From assembly GCF_900188005.1 (NCBI RefSeq), contig NZ_FZNR01000007.1:62001-126000 (forward strand): a stretch of DNA of 64,000 nt, in the 5' to 3' direction. Of this stretch, positions 33,921-42,986 are shown piece after piece; the first letter of the stretch is position 1, and each line of letters begins with the position of its first letter. The notes under the pieces were generated by a model. The model did not search any database. It was not told the origin of the DNA and was given only the letters and a program-made list of their open reading frames with translations. The translations under genes and the position numbers were made by a program. This stretch comes from Actinoplanes regularis. GTDB lineage: Bacteria; Actinomycetota; Actinomycetes; Mycobacteriales; Micromonosporaceae.

Positions 33921-35137
33921 TGATGCCCGCGGCCTGGCCCTATCTGGGCCTGGACGTGGCGGCCCTGCTCGCCGGGGGCTGGCGGCCCACGCCGATCCAC
34001 GAGGTGATTCTCAAGGTCCACCAGCGCTGCAATCTGGCGTGTACGTACTGCTACGTCTATCAGCACCCGGACCAGAGCTGGCGGGAGCGTCCGGCGGTGA
34101 TGCCGCCCGAGGTCTTCACCGCGGTCACCCACCGGCTCGGCCGGCACGTGCGCGGGCACGATCTGCGCCGGGTCCGGGTGGTCCTGCACGGCGGGGAGCC
34201 GATGCTGCTCGGTGCCGGGCGCCTGGGCCGGCTCGCCGCCGGGCTGCGCGCCGCGGTTCCGGAGACCTGCACGGTACGGGTCGGCATGCAGACCAACGGG
34301 GTCCTGCTCGACGAGCCCGCGCTGCGCGAACTGCGCCGCCACGACATCACCGTCGCGGTCAGCGTCGACGGGGTGGCCGCCGACCACGACCGGTACCGGG
34401 TGACCCACGCCGGCCGGGGCACGTTCACCGCGGTCAGCCGGGCGCTGGAACTGCTCGCCCGGCCGGCGTACCGGGAAGGATTCGGCGGGCTGCTCTGCAC
34501 CGTCGCACCCGACACCGACCCGGCCGGGTGTTACCGGCGCCTGCGCGATTTCCAGCCGCCCGCGATCGACTTCCTGTTACCGCACGCGAACTGGAGCGCG
34601 CCGCCGCCGCGTCCGGACGGTGACCCCACCGCGTACGGCCGATGGTTGATCGAGGCGTTCGACGCCTGGTACGACGACCCGGACCCGGTGCCGGTACGGC
34701 TCTTCGAGAGCGTCGTCGACCTGATCCTCGGCGGGGCGTCCCGCTCCGAACAGGTCGGTCTGAGCCCGGCGCCCATCCTGGTGGTCGAGTCCGACGGCGC
34801 CATCGAACAGATCGACGCGCTGAAGTCGACCTACCCGGGTGCCTGTGCGACCGGCCTGAACGTGGACCGCGACGACCTCGACGCCGCGCTCACCCATCCG
34901 GGCGTGGTGGCCCGCCAGATCGGCACGGCCGCGCTCGCCGAGGCGTGCCTCGACTGCCCGCTGCACCGCGTCTGCGGCGGCGGGCACTACGCACACCGCT
35001 ACCGACCCGGCACCGGGTTCCGCAATCCGTCGGTGTACTGCGCGGACCTGCGGCTGTTCATCGAACACGTGCGAGGGCGGGTGCGCGCTGACACCCGCGA
35101 CCTGGTGGGCGCGACGACCGGGATGGTGACCGCATGA
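33920..35137 (+). CDS. fxsB: Radical SAM/SPASM cyclophane-forming maturase, FxsB type
   Basis: A 405-residue enzyme. Cys37, Cys41 and Cys44 (CNLACTYCY) hold the SAM-binding 4Fe-4S cluster. GGEPMLL and SVDG follow as SAM-site strands. The C-terminal SPASM-like part has Cys343, Cys346, Cys352 (CLDCPLHRVCGGGHYAHRY) and Cys374 in VYCADL. This layout, with the N-terminal phrase LKVHQRCN, is characteristic of FxsB, which links an aromatic side chain to a nearby carbon in the precursor. It is coupled to the precursor and to the HEXXH gene (ATGA), so the three are made together. Confidence 0.93.
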   Translation: MMPAAWPYLGLDVAALLAGGWRPTPIHEVILKVHQRCNLACTYCYVYQHPDQSWRERPAVMPPEVFTAVTHRLGRHVRGHDLRRVRVVLHGGEPMLLGAGRLGRLAAGLRAAVPETCTVRVGMQTNGVLLDEPALRELRRHDITVAVSVDGVAADHDRYRVTHAGRGTFTAVSRALELLARPAYREGFGGLLCTVAPDTDPAGCYRRLRDFQPPAIDFLLPHANWSAPPPRPDGDPTAYGRWLIEAFDAWYDDPDPVPVRLFESVVDLILGGASRSEQVGLSPAPILVVESDGAIEQIDALKSTYPGACATGLNVDRDDLDAALTHPGVVARQIGTAALAEACLDCPLHRVCGGGHYAHRYRPGTGFRNPSVYCADLRLFIEHVRGRVRADTRDLVGATTGMVTA

Positions 35138-36420
35138 CCGAGTACCACCGGTGTCCGGAGGCGCTGCTCGACGGCCTGGCCGACAGCCGTGGCGGCCCCG
35201 GCCTGTCCCGGGCGCTCGCCGAGGCGCAGGTGAGCAAGCATCTGCTGCTGATCGCCGGCCTGCTGCGGGAGTGGCCCGGCCCGGCCGCCGAACGTGACCG
35301 CCTCGCCGGCGCGATCCAGGCCGCCCGGGCCGCCGCGCCGGAGGCCGCCGCCCGGGCTCTCGGCACGCCCATGGTCGGTGCGTGGGCCGCGATCGCCGGG
35401 CGCGCGGCCGAGCGCGGGCGTGCCGAGCGCGCCGATCTGGCGCACCTCGCCGCGGTGGCCGTGATCACCTGCGCGGCCGCGGGCGTCGACGTCGAGCTCA
35501 CCGTCGGGGCCCGCGACGGCGCCGTCGCCCTTCCCGGGCTGGGCCGGGCGATCACCGGCGACGCGGCCACCGCCCGGATCGCCGTCATCGACAGCACCCT
35601 CACGATCGACGCCGGGCACGGGCCGGTGGCGATACCCGGCAATCGGGAGACCGGGCACTGGCTGCCGGTCCGGAGACTGCGTGCGACCTCCGGCGGGATC
35701 GGCGTCGAGATCGCTCTCGACGACGTCGACCCGTACCGGCACGGATACCACGCACCGCCCGAGCCCCGCCTCTCGCAGGCCGAGTTCGACCGCTGGCAGG
35801 AGCTGTTCACCGAGGCGTGGCGGCTGCTCACCGAGTGTGCGCCGGAGCGGGCCGCCGAGATCGCCGCCGGCCTGCACACGCTCGTGCCGTTGACCGGGGA
35901 CGGCCGGTCCGCCCGCAGCGCGACCATCCGGCACGTGTTCGGCGTCTTCGGGCTGACCCGGCCGGCCGACGCCGCGGACTTCGCCGTCACCCTGGTGCAC
36001 GAGTACCAGCACGCGAAGCTCAGCGCGCTGCTCGACGTCGTCCAGCTCACCGATCCGGACGACGGGCGGCGCTACTTCGCGCCGTGGCGGACCGACCCGC
36101 GACCGCTGGCCGGGCTGCTGCAGGGCGTCTACGCCTTTGCCGGGGTGGCCGACACGTGGCGGGCGCTGCGGGACACACACGCGCGGCGTGACTCGGCCGA
36201 GTCACGGTTCGCCGACGCCCGGCTGCAGGTCGATCGCAGCCTCGCGACGCTTCAGGCGTCGGGCGCGCTGACCCCGGACGGCGAGCGGTTCGCCACCCGG
36301 CTGCGGCGGTTCGTCGACTCGCTGCTGGCCGTGCCGCTGCCCGAACCGGTGGCCCGGCGGGCCGAGCAACGGCACCGTGAACTGCTCGAGCGCTGGTCGG
36401 CCGCGACGACCGCCCGGTGA
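35134..36420 (+). CDS. HEXXH-motif putative peptide-modification protein of FxSxx locus
   Basis: A 428-residue protein. The zinc-helix HEYQH sits at 289-293 in TLVHEYQHAKLSALLD, followed by a long helical C-terminus. This matches the HEXXH-domain proteins that accompany FxSxx-COOH and related radical-SAM loci. It has been proposed to act as a protease or hydroxylase on the modified peptide, but its reaction is not established to my knowledge. It starts on the maturase stop codon, and its own stop abuts the stop of the convergent gene at 36421 with no spacer. Confidence 0.85.
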   Translation: MTEYHRCPEALLDGLADSRGGPGLSRALAEAQVSKHLLLIAGLLREWPGPAAERDRLAGAIQAARAAAPEAAARALGTPMVGAWAAIAGRAAERGRAERADLAHLAAVAVITCAAAGVDVELTVGARDGAVALPGLGRAITGDAATARIAVIDSTLTIDAGHGPVAIPGNRETGHWLPVRRLRATSGGIGVEIALDDVDPYRHGYHAPPEPRLSQAEFDRWQELFTEAWRLLTECAPERAAEIAAGLHTLVPLTGDGRSARSATIRHVFGVFGLTRPADAADFAVTLVHEYQHAKLSALLDVVQLTDPDDGRRYFAPWRTDPRPLAGLLQGVYAFAGVADTWRALRDTHARRDSAESRFADARLQVDRSLATLQASGALTPDGERFATRLRRFVDSLLAVPLPEPVARRAEQRHRELLERWSAATTAR

Positions 36421-39400
36421 TCAGGTCGGCGGCGCCTCGATGTCACCCTCGAGGCGCTCGCCACGCTCGGCGGCCAGCACCTCGGGATGCGTCTCCCCGA
36501 GCGACTGACGCAGGCCCGCGATCGAGTCCACCAGCAGCGTCTCGGCCTGCTCGGTGTCGCCGGTGGCCCGCAGGTCGTGCGCGTAGTTGATCGCGCGGGC
36601 CAGGTGATAGGGGTGGTCGGCGTCGCCGCGCACCTCGTGCGGCCCGCCCGAGGTGATCCGGCTGCGCTCCAGCATCTCGCTCGACAGCGCGAGGGCCTCG
36701 TCGTGATCGCCGCGCAGGGCATGGTCGGTGGCGAGAGACGTGCCGGCGCAGAGCGTGTACGGATGGTTCGGCCCGAGTGCCTGGGTCAGGCTGCCGTACG
36801 CCTGCTCGTCCAGTGTTCCGGCGGTCTCGACGTCGCCCGCCGCCCGCCGCGCGATCGCCTCGTTCACCAGCGCGACCAGGGTCAGCGGGTGCTCCTGACC
36901 GAAGTACTTCCGATAGCGGACCACCGCCTCGGTGATGTCGTCGAGCGCGCCGGCCGTGTCGCCGAGCTGGCGCAGGGCGTTGCCCTTGCTGCACAGGGCC
37001 GCGACCGTGTACTCGTGGTAGAGGCCGAACCGGTTCAACGTCTCGTCCAGGTTCTCGCTCAGCACGTCGAGCGCCTCCGGCAACTGGCCGGCCTTGCGCA
37101 GGGTGATGCCGTGGGTGCGGCCGGAGAGCACCACGATCCGGTGCCCGCGGCTGCGCCGGTCCATCAGCACGCCGCGCCAGCCCTCCAGGACCGCGAGCCC
37201 GGCCCGGTAGGCGCCCAGTCCGTAGTAGTCGCGGGCGATGTTCATGTAGGCCTCGAGCGCGCTGAAGCTGGTGACCTGCGGGCTCTTGGTCTCCCAGTAG
37301 TCCACGATCGCCTGGTCCAGCTTGGCCGCCTCGGCGAACTCGCCGACCATCCGGTAGGCCACCGCCAGGTTCGACTGGGCCCGCAACACGTACGGCTCCG
37401 GCGAATTGAACGCGCGGCGATGACGTTCCAGTGATGATTTGGCGAATGCGAGCGATTCCGCGTACTCCCCGCGGATTCGGATCGCCTGGCCGACCTGGTT
37501 ACCGAGAACGAGCGTCGATTTCGCTTCCTCACCCAGGTAACGCCGCATCAACTCGTACGTCTGGTTGGTCTCTTCATCGGAGGACGCGCTTTCGCCCAGC
37601 GCACGGCTCGCGTTGGTGATGTGCGACCGGGCCTGCAGCGTCAATTCGCCGTCGGGGCCGAGGCGCGGATCGTCGCGGTTCTCCCGCCAGCACTCGACGG
37701 CGTCTTTCGCGATCCGGCGGCTGTTCTCGTAGTCGCCCGTGTTGTAGAGGAACCGGATGTGGTGCAGGACCGCCTGTTTCGCCTCCAGCCGGTCGGCCTC
37801 GATCATCCCGGCCCGTTCCAGGTGGGGGCCGACCTCACGCTGGCGTTCCACCTCGGCGGGCTCGGTGTTCTCGTCGGGGTCGCCCGGGCCGGCCTTGGCG
37901 AGCAGGTTCTGGATGCTGCGCCGAAGCTCGTCGGCGTGCACCGGGTCCAGGGTGTCGCGCAGTACGTCCTGTACCAGACGGTGCACCTGGAGGCGCTGGG
38001 CGTCGTCCACCTTGACCAGGCCGTACTGGCTGAGATCGCGTACCGCCAGATTGATCTTGATGGTGTCGCCCAGGAGGGAACGCAGCGGCTGCACCACGTC
38101 GGCGTCCTTCCCGTACCGCAGCAGCGACACCGGAACCGGCTCACCGCCGAGGAACGCGAACAACTCCAGCAACTGAGCGGTGGCCGGGTTCTCCGTCCGC
38201 AGCTTCGCGGTCGCCAGGGTCACGAACGCCACGACCGAGTCGGAGTAGCCGGCCGGCTTGCCCTCCGACAACAGCTCCTTGCGGTGCTTGTCGAGCAGGT
38301 CCAGGTACTGGCTGACCGGCATCTTCGTGGCGAGGTGCCAGGCCGCCGCCTGCTCCAGCGCCAGCGGCAGGTCACCCAGCCGGTCGGCGAGCCGGTCGGC
38401 GTCGGCGGTGCCGATACTGTTCTTGGTCCGGCCACGGAGCAGGTTGATGCTCTCGAACCGTTTGAAGACCTCCACCTCGATCGAGGTGCCGACGTCGGCC
38501 CATTCCCGGTTACGGGTGGTGACGACCACGTCCCCGCCGGTGGAGGGCACGTAGTCGCCGATCGAGTCGAGGTCGTTGGCGTTGTCGAAGACGAGCAGCC
38601 AGCGCAGCCGCACCGAGGCCAGCGTGTCGAGCACCAGCCGGGCGGTCTGCTCCCAGTTCTCACCGGGGCGGATCTCCAGCTGCTCGGCGAGCTGCTCCAG
38701 CGACGCGAGCACCCCGGAGACCGAGTCGGCGGGGACCCACCACACCAGGTCGTAGTCCTCGAGGTGCTGGTGGATGTACTCCACCACCAGCTGGGTCTTG
38801 CCGACACCACCCATCCCGTGGACGGCCTGCGGCAGAACGGCCTGCGGCAGGACCGCCGCCTTGGAACCCGAGGCGAGCGTCGTGGCCAGCCGCTCGAGCA
38901 GCTCCTCACGGCCGGTGAAGTTGTAGTTGCGGATCGGGACACGGCTCCGGATCACCCGGACGCCGGCACGCCGGCGCGTCGGGGACTGCTCGTCGTCGCG
39001 ACTGTCGAGTTGCAACGCGGTGAGCGCCGCGCCCGGCACGCCGACCCCGCCGGAGATGTCGGCTGCCCAGCGCCGCAGCGCACCGCCGAGGTCGGCCCTG
39101 ATCAGCGCGGCGAGACGCACGACGAAACCCAGCAGGGGAGGCACGCCGCCGGTGGGCGTGGGCTGGCGCTCCATCACCTGGACGACCGCGGCCCAGTCGA
39201 ACCAGATCCGGACGTCACGCAGCTCGGGCAGGTCGGACAGGTCACCGAGCGCCCCGAACACGGACTGGGTGCCGGCCTCGCCGAGGACCCGGCACAGCTC
39301 GTGCCGGTCGGCATCGGAGAGCAGCAACTGCCCCTGCAGCTCGCGGGCCAGCTCCGCCGCTCGGGTCGCCTCCGCCCCGGGGTGACGCTGCGCGACGATG

Positions 39401-39603
39401 CGGGTGAACGCGACCAGGCCACCGGTGAGCGACCCGTAGGAGTCCACCAGGGCGACCAGATCGGCGTGTGGCTGCGGCGTGCGCCGGGGGGTGAACTTGC
39501 GCCGGAGGACGGCGGTTGTCTCGTCGACCACGGCATCGCGCACATTCGCATCCGCCAGAGCGGGGACCTGCAGCAACACCTCGACCAAGGCGGTATTCGA
39601 CAC
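36421..39603 (-). CDS. Large STAND NTPase/TPR protein with effector-associated-like N-terminus (FxsT type)
   Basis: A 1060-residue protein. Residues 1 to about 170 form two helical modules resembling effector-associated domains of bacterial conflict systems (LLQVPALADANVRDAVVDE; LGDLSDLPELRDVRIW). The NB-ARC part has Walker A GMGGVGKT at 263-270, Walker B WLLVFDNAN at 335-343, and VVVTTRNREWAD. A winged-helix segment and about ten TPRs then run to the end. Just before Walker A, five residues (VLPQA) are duplicated. It is convergent with the HEXXH gene and so has its own promoter in the 142 bases upstream. Length is typical of the FxSxx TPR family. Confidence 0.85.
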   Translation of the reverse strand: MSNTALVEVLLQVPALADANVRDAVVDETTAVLRRKFTPRRTPQPHADLVALVDSYGSLTGGLVAFTRIVAQRHPGAEATRAAELARELQGQLLLSDADRHELCRVLGEAGTQSVFGALGDLSDLPELRDVRIWFDWAAVVQVMERQPTPTGGVPPLLGFVVRLAALIRADLGGALRRWAADISGGVGVPGAALTALQLDSRDDEQSPTRRRAGVRVIRSRVPIRNYNFTGREELLERLATTLASGSKAAVLPQAVLPQAVHGMGGVGKTQLVVEYIHQHLEDYDLVWWVPADSVSGVLASLEQLAEQLEIRPGENWEQTARLVLDTLASVRLRWLLVFDNANDLDSIGDYVPSTGGDVVVTTRNREWADVGTSIEVEVFKRFESINLLRGRTKNSIGTADADRLADRLGDLPLALEQAAAWHLATKMPVSQYLDLLDKHRKELLSEGKPAGYSDSVVAFVTLATAKLRTENPATAQLLELFAFLGGEPVPVSLLRYGKDADVVQPLRSLLGDTIKINLAVRDLSQYGLVKVDDAQRLQVHRLVQDVLRDTLDPVHADELRRSIQNLLAKAGPGDPDENTEPAEVERQREVGPHLERAGMIEADRLEAKQAVLHHIRFLYNTGDYENSRRIAKDAVECWRENRDDPRLGPDGELTLQARSHITNASRALGESASSDEETNQTYELMRRYLGEEAKSTLVLGNQVGQAIRIRGEYAESLAFAKSSLERHRRAFNSPEPYVLRAQSNLAVAYRMVGEFAEAAKLDQAIVDYWETKSPQVTSFSALEAYMNIARDYYGLGAYRAGLAVLEGWRGVLMDRRSRGHRIVVLSGRTHGITLRKAGQLPEALDVLSENLDETLNRFGLYHEYTVAALCSKGNALRQLGDTAGALDDITEAVVRYRKYFGQEHPLTLVALVNEAIARRAAGDVETAGTLDEQAYGSLTQALGPNHPYTLCAGTSLATDHALRGDHDEALALSSEMLERSRITSGGPHEVRGDADHPYHLARAINYAHDLRATGDTEQAETLLVDSIAGLRQSLGETHPEVLAAERGERLEGDIEAPPT

Positions 39604-39745
39604 GGGGCACTCATTCCCACGCGAACGGAACGTCAGGCTCCGAATCGTAACGGATGTCCCGCGCTATTGGACAGTCCGTGAACATGTATTCACGCGCTGT
39701 CGATTTCGCCTGTTGTCGATAACTGTCCTTACCGGATCGGCGGCC

Positions 39746-40183
39746 CTAGGGACAGGTGTCGTCGATCCGCTGCCCGATCGTGGTGAACTCTCCATCAAGG
39801 AACGCCTTGGGATCGCTCGACTGCCCGGCTCCGCTCAGGGCGGCGGCCACCTCGTCGACGGCCGCGCGCTGGGAGGCGTCGTCGCTCTTCGCTCCGGCCG
39901 CGGTGACCTCGGTGGCCATGCCGGTGAAGGTCGTCCGGAGACCCTCCTTGGCGGTGTCGCTGTCGCCGGTCGCGTACGCCGCGAGTTTGATTGCACCGTC
40001 GGTGAGGATCTTGTAGACCGCGGTGCAGACATACTTCGGCTGGCCCGCCGAGGCGGAGGGGATCGGCGCGACGCTGAACGGCGTCGGCAGCGAGCCGGGG
40101 CTCACCTCGATCTCGCAACCGGCGGCCAGGGCCGCGGTGGCGAGCAGGGCGAGCGGCACGGCTGTGCGGCGGCGCATCGGCAC
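39746..40183 (-). CDS. Putative lipoprotein, unknown function
   Basis: A 145-residue exported protein with an Arg-rich start, hydrophobic core and lipobox LAAGC at about residues 19-23. After a short linker, a helical domain with two cysteines follows (YVCTAVYKIL and IDDTC at the end). The GTG at 40183 is placed six bases after a GAAAGGGG ribosome site; ATG 40177 is the alternative. Small lipoproteins of this pattern are common in Micromonosporaceae, with no known function. It is divergent from the gene at 40249. Confidence 0.65.
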   Translation of the reverse strand: MPMRRRTAVPLALLATAALAAGCEIEVSPGSLPTPFSVAPIPSASAGQPKYVCTAVYKILTDGAIKLAAYATGDSDTAKEGLRTTFTGMATEVTAAGAKSDDASQRAAVDEVAAALSGAGQSSDPKAFLDGEFTTIGQRIDDTCP

Positions 40184-40248
40184 GGCATTCCCCTTTCTCA
40201 ATTCCGTACGCGGCAGCATAGTTCGCCCTGCCGAGGACCGCCCACCTC

Positions 40249-42084
40249 GTGCGCGACCTTTACCGGCTCAGGAAGTTAGCTACATACGTGGCAAGATTTC
40301 CCAAAAACGCCCTGATCGCCGGAATCGTGATGGCGTTGCTCGCGGCCGGAGGCGCCGCGTTCGCCGAGGTCGTCTCGCCCAGCCCGGTGAGCTCTCCCTC
40401 CTTCAACGGCTCGGTCTACGCGGTCGCCCACCGCGGCAGCACCGTCTACGTCGGTGGCAACTTCACCCGGGTCATCACCGGCAGCCGTTCCGTCGAACGC
40501 ACCCGGCTCGCCGCCTTCGACTCGCGCACCGGAGCCCTGCTCGACTGGAAGCCCGGCGCCGACGCCAACGTCCGGGCCCTCGCCGTCGACCGCGACACCG
40601 TCTACGCCGCCGGGGACTTCGACCACGTCGACGGCGAACCCCGGGACTCGATCGCCGGCCTGGGCGCCAGCGACGGCGTCCTCACCCCGCTGCGGCACAC
40701 CATCCTCGGGCAGGTGAACGCGCTCGCCGCCGGGCACGGCAAGGTCTACATCGGGGGCAGGATCACCGCGGTCGACGAGGCGCCCCGGGGCAACCTGGCC
40801 GCCTTCGACGCGGCCACCGGGGCGCTCGACCCCTGGGCGCCGACCACCGACGACACCGTGAACGCCCTCGCCGCCGGGGAGGACCGGGTCTACCTGGGCG
40901 GCAGGTTCCACCGTACGAACGAGACCCGGTCGACGCTGCGGCTGTCCGCGGTGGACCCGGTCACCGGGACGCTCGACCCGAAGTTCCTGCCGAAGCCGGT
41001 CTCCCAGGTGTTCGCGCTGGTCGAGGCCGAGGACGGGGTGTACGCGGCGCTCGGCGGGCAGGGCGGGCGGGCCGTCTCGTACACCCGGGAGGGCGCGACC
41101 CGCTGGACCCGGGTGTTCGACGGGGACGCCCAGGCGATCACCGTGCTGGGCGGGACCGTCTACGTCGGCGGACATTTCGACCGGGCCTGCACCACCACGA
41201 ACAACGGGGTCAAGGGCGCCTGCACGGACGGGTCGGTGATCCGTGGCAAGCTGGCCGCCGTGGACCCGCAGGGCAACCTGCTCGACTGGGCGCCGCAGGC
41301 CAACGGGGTCGCCGGGACCCGATCGCTGGCCGCGAACCCGGAATTCGGGTCGATCAGCGCGGTCGGTGACTTCACCACGGTCGGCGGGCTGCCGCGCAAG
41401 CGTTACGCGGAGTTCGACGCGATCTCCGAGAAGGCCGAGCGGGCGCCGGTGCTCCCGGAGTACGTGGCGTCGTACAACTTCGACACCACGGTCGCGGACG
41501 GCATGTTCGACGACGGGTCCGGGCTCGGACACCTGCTGCGGATGGTGACGCGCAACGGTGGGATACCGGAGCTGGTGCCGCACGGCAACGGTTACGCGCT
41601 GCGGTTCCCGCCGAAATGCACCGGCGTGAAGTGCCCGCGTGTGGTGCTGCAGGGCGGGAACACCCCGGACCTCAACCCCGGAACCCGGCCCATCCGGTAC
41701 GGCGCGGGCGTGCTGCTCTCCCCGACGCAGACCGACAGCGGCGAGAACATCCTGCAGAAGGGCTACTCGACCGGCGGCGGCCAGTACAAGCTCCAGGTCG
41801 ACGGCGACTCCGGCAGGCCCAGCTGCGGATTCGGCGACGATGTCGTCTATCTCGCCCACAGCCGCGTGTCGATCGCCGACGGCAACTGGCACAGCCTGGA
41901 GTGCCGGCGCCTGGGCCCGACCCTGTCGATCCTGGTCGACGGTGTGCTGCAGGGCGCCGTGGCGGTGCCGCTCACGCTCGGGGTCGACACCGTTGAGCCG
42001 CTCACGGTCGGCGCCAAGGGCGCGGGGACGAACAACGACCAGTTCCACGGGACCCTCGACGACGTGTGGGTGTACATCGGATAG
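40249..42084 (+). CDS. Secreted beta-propeller protein with C-terminal LamG/concanavalin-like domain
   Basis: A protein of up to 611 residues. The N-terminal signal or anchor is ARFPKNALIAGIVMALLAA. Residues 50-390 hold repeated blades of the type VYVGGNFTRV, VYAAGDFDHV, VYIGGRITAV, VYLGGRFHRT and VYVGGHFDRA, with a LAAFD...TG...W/P second strand: a six- or seven-blade propeller of the delta-60 repeat type. The last 200 residues form a LamG jelly-roll (YVASYNFDTTVADG to the terminal DDVWVYIG) that binds glycans in related proteins. The start may be the GTG at 40249 or at 40288; neither has a good ribosome site. It likely acts on the cell surface in adhesion or carbohydrate binding. Confidence 0.78.
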   Translation: MRDLYRLRKLATYVARFPKNALIAGIVMALLAAGGAAFAEVVSPSPVSSPSFNGSVYAVAHRGSTVYVGGNFTRVITGSRSVERTRLAAFDSRTGALLDWKPGADANVRALAVDRDTVYAAGDFDHVDGEPRDSIAGLGASDGVLTPLRHTILGQVNALAAGHGKVYIGGRITAVDEAPRGNLAAFDAATGALDPWAPTTDDTVNALAAGEDRVYLGGRFHRTNETRSTLRLSAVDPVTGTLDPKFLPKPVSQVFALVEAEDGVYAALGGQGGRAVSYTREGATRWTRVFDGDAQAITVLGGTVYVGGHFDRACTTTNNGVKGACTDGSVIRGKLAAVDPQGNLLDWAPQANGVAGTRSLAANPEFGSISAVGDFTTVGGLPRKRYAEFDAISEKAERAPVLPEYVASYNFDTTVADGMFDDGSGLGHLLRMVTRNGGIPELVPHGNGYALRFPPKCTGVKCPRVVLQGGNTPDLNPGTRPIRYGAGVLLSPTQTDSGENILQKGYSTGGGQYKLQVDGDSGRPSCGFGDDVVYLAHSRVSIADGNWHSLECRRLGPTLSILVDGVLQGAVAVPLTLGVDTVEPLTVGAKGAGTNNDQFHGTLDDVWVYIG

Positions 42085-42113
42085 GCGTCATCCGGGTCCG
42101 GTACCTTGCCCGC

Positions 42114-42743
42114 ATGCCTGATCTCGACCGCCTCCTGCGGGCCGGTTCCCGTTACGTCCAGGACGACGTGACCTACATCGTCGAGCCACACCCGCTCGGC
42201 GCCCTGACCCTGCCGACCGGGCAGCTGGCCGCCTTCGACCCGGGCGTCACCGACGAGGAGGACGAGCCGTTCTCGATCGCCCTCGCCCCGGGCGCCTACC
42301 CGGTCACCGCCTGGGTCGCGGTGCTGGAGAAGGAGGAGCGGGAGTGGCAGCGGCGGGTCGCCGCCCTGCAGCTGGTGGTCCGCGACGAGCCGGTCGCGTC
42401 GTGGGAGCTGGCGCTGGTCGACAGCGACGACCCGGGTCAGCTCGAGGAGGGCGAATTCTTCGGGTACGGCGTCGACACCGGAGCCGGCGCCTTCGCCGAC
42501 CTGAGCGTGTCGCAGATCCTGGCGCGCTGGGACTCGGAGGACTTCGAGGAGGTCTTCGACGCCGACGAGTTCCCGGAGACGCCGGTCCCCGGCCACTTCG
42601 GCCAGGTCATCGACGAGGACTCCGGGGCAAACCTGATCATGGTCGAGTCGGGCTGGGGCGACGGCTACTACCCGACCTACGTCGGGCGGACCGAGTCCGG
42701 CGAGCCGGCCTGCTTCGTCACCGACTTCCTCGTCGTTCCTTGA
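42114..42743 (+). CDS. DUF4241 domain protein
   Basis: A 209-residue soluble protein. FDPGVTDEEDEPFSIALAPG, VASWELALVDSDDPG, FFGYGVDTGAGAFADL and the terminal SGWGDGYYPTYVGRTESGEPACFVTDF make up the DUF4241 fold in full. Function is unknown; the family appears near toxin-immunity genes in some genomes, but nothing here supports that. ATG 42114 is chosen over an earlier ATG that overlaps the propeller gene. Confidence 0.85.
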   Translation: MPDLDRLLRAGSRYVQDDVTYIVEPHPLGALTLPTGQLAAFDPGVTDEEDEPFSIALAPGAYPVTAWVAVLEKEEREWQRRVAALQLVVRDEPVASWELALVDSDDPGQLEEGEFFGYGVDTGAGAFADLSVSQILARWDSEDFEEVFDADEFPETPVPGHFGQVIDEDSGANLIMVESGWGDGYYPTYVGRTESGEPACFVTDFLVVP

Positions 42744-42749
42744 AACGGC

Positions 42750-42785
42750 ACAGCGTGTGCCGGTCGGAGGTCCGGCACACGCTGT
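42750..42785. terminator. Perfect 14-bp hairpin terminator
   Basis: ACAGCGTGTGCCGG at 42750-42763 pairs perfectly with 42772-42785, loop of eight bases. It begins seven bases after the DUF4241 stop. No T-run. Confidence 0.85.
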
Positions 42786-42986
42786 CTTCGCTCCGCCGGG
42801 GGCCGACGGGCGGTTGCTCCGGGTTGTGGCGTCCGCGAGGTGGGGTTGGACCGGCAGGACGAAGCCGGCCTCCGCGCGGGGACCGTGGGGCCCGGAATTG
42901 AAGGTCATCGTTGCAGTCATGTTGCGTGAGTGCAACAGTTCACATCGGATTGTTTCGGCAGGTCCGGAAGAACCCGGAGCGGCCGC

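Noticed and set aside
37621..39681. Rightward 686-codon frame opposite the larger STAND protein
   Set aside because: Low-complexity His/Gln/Arg/Gly product with no domain; the opposite strand has intact NTPase and TPR motifs.
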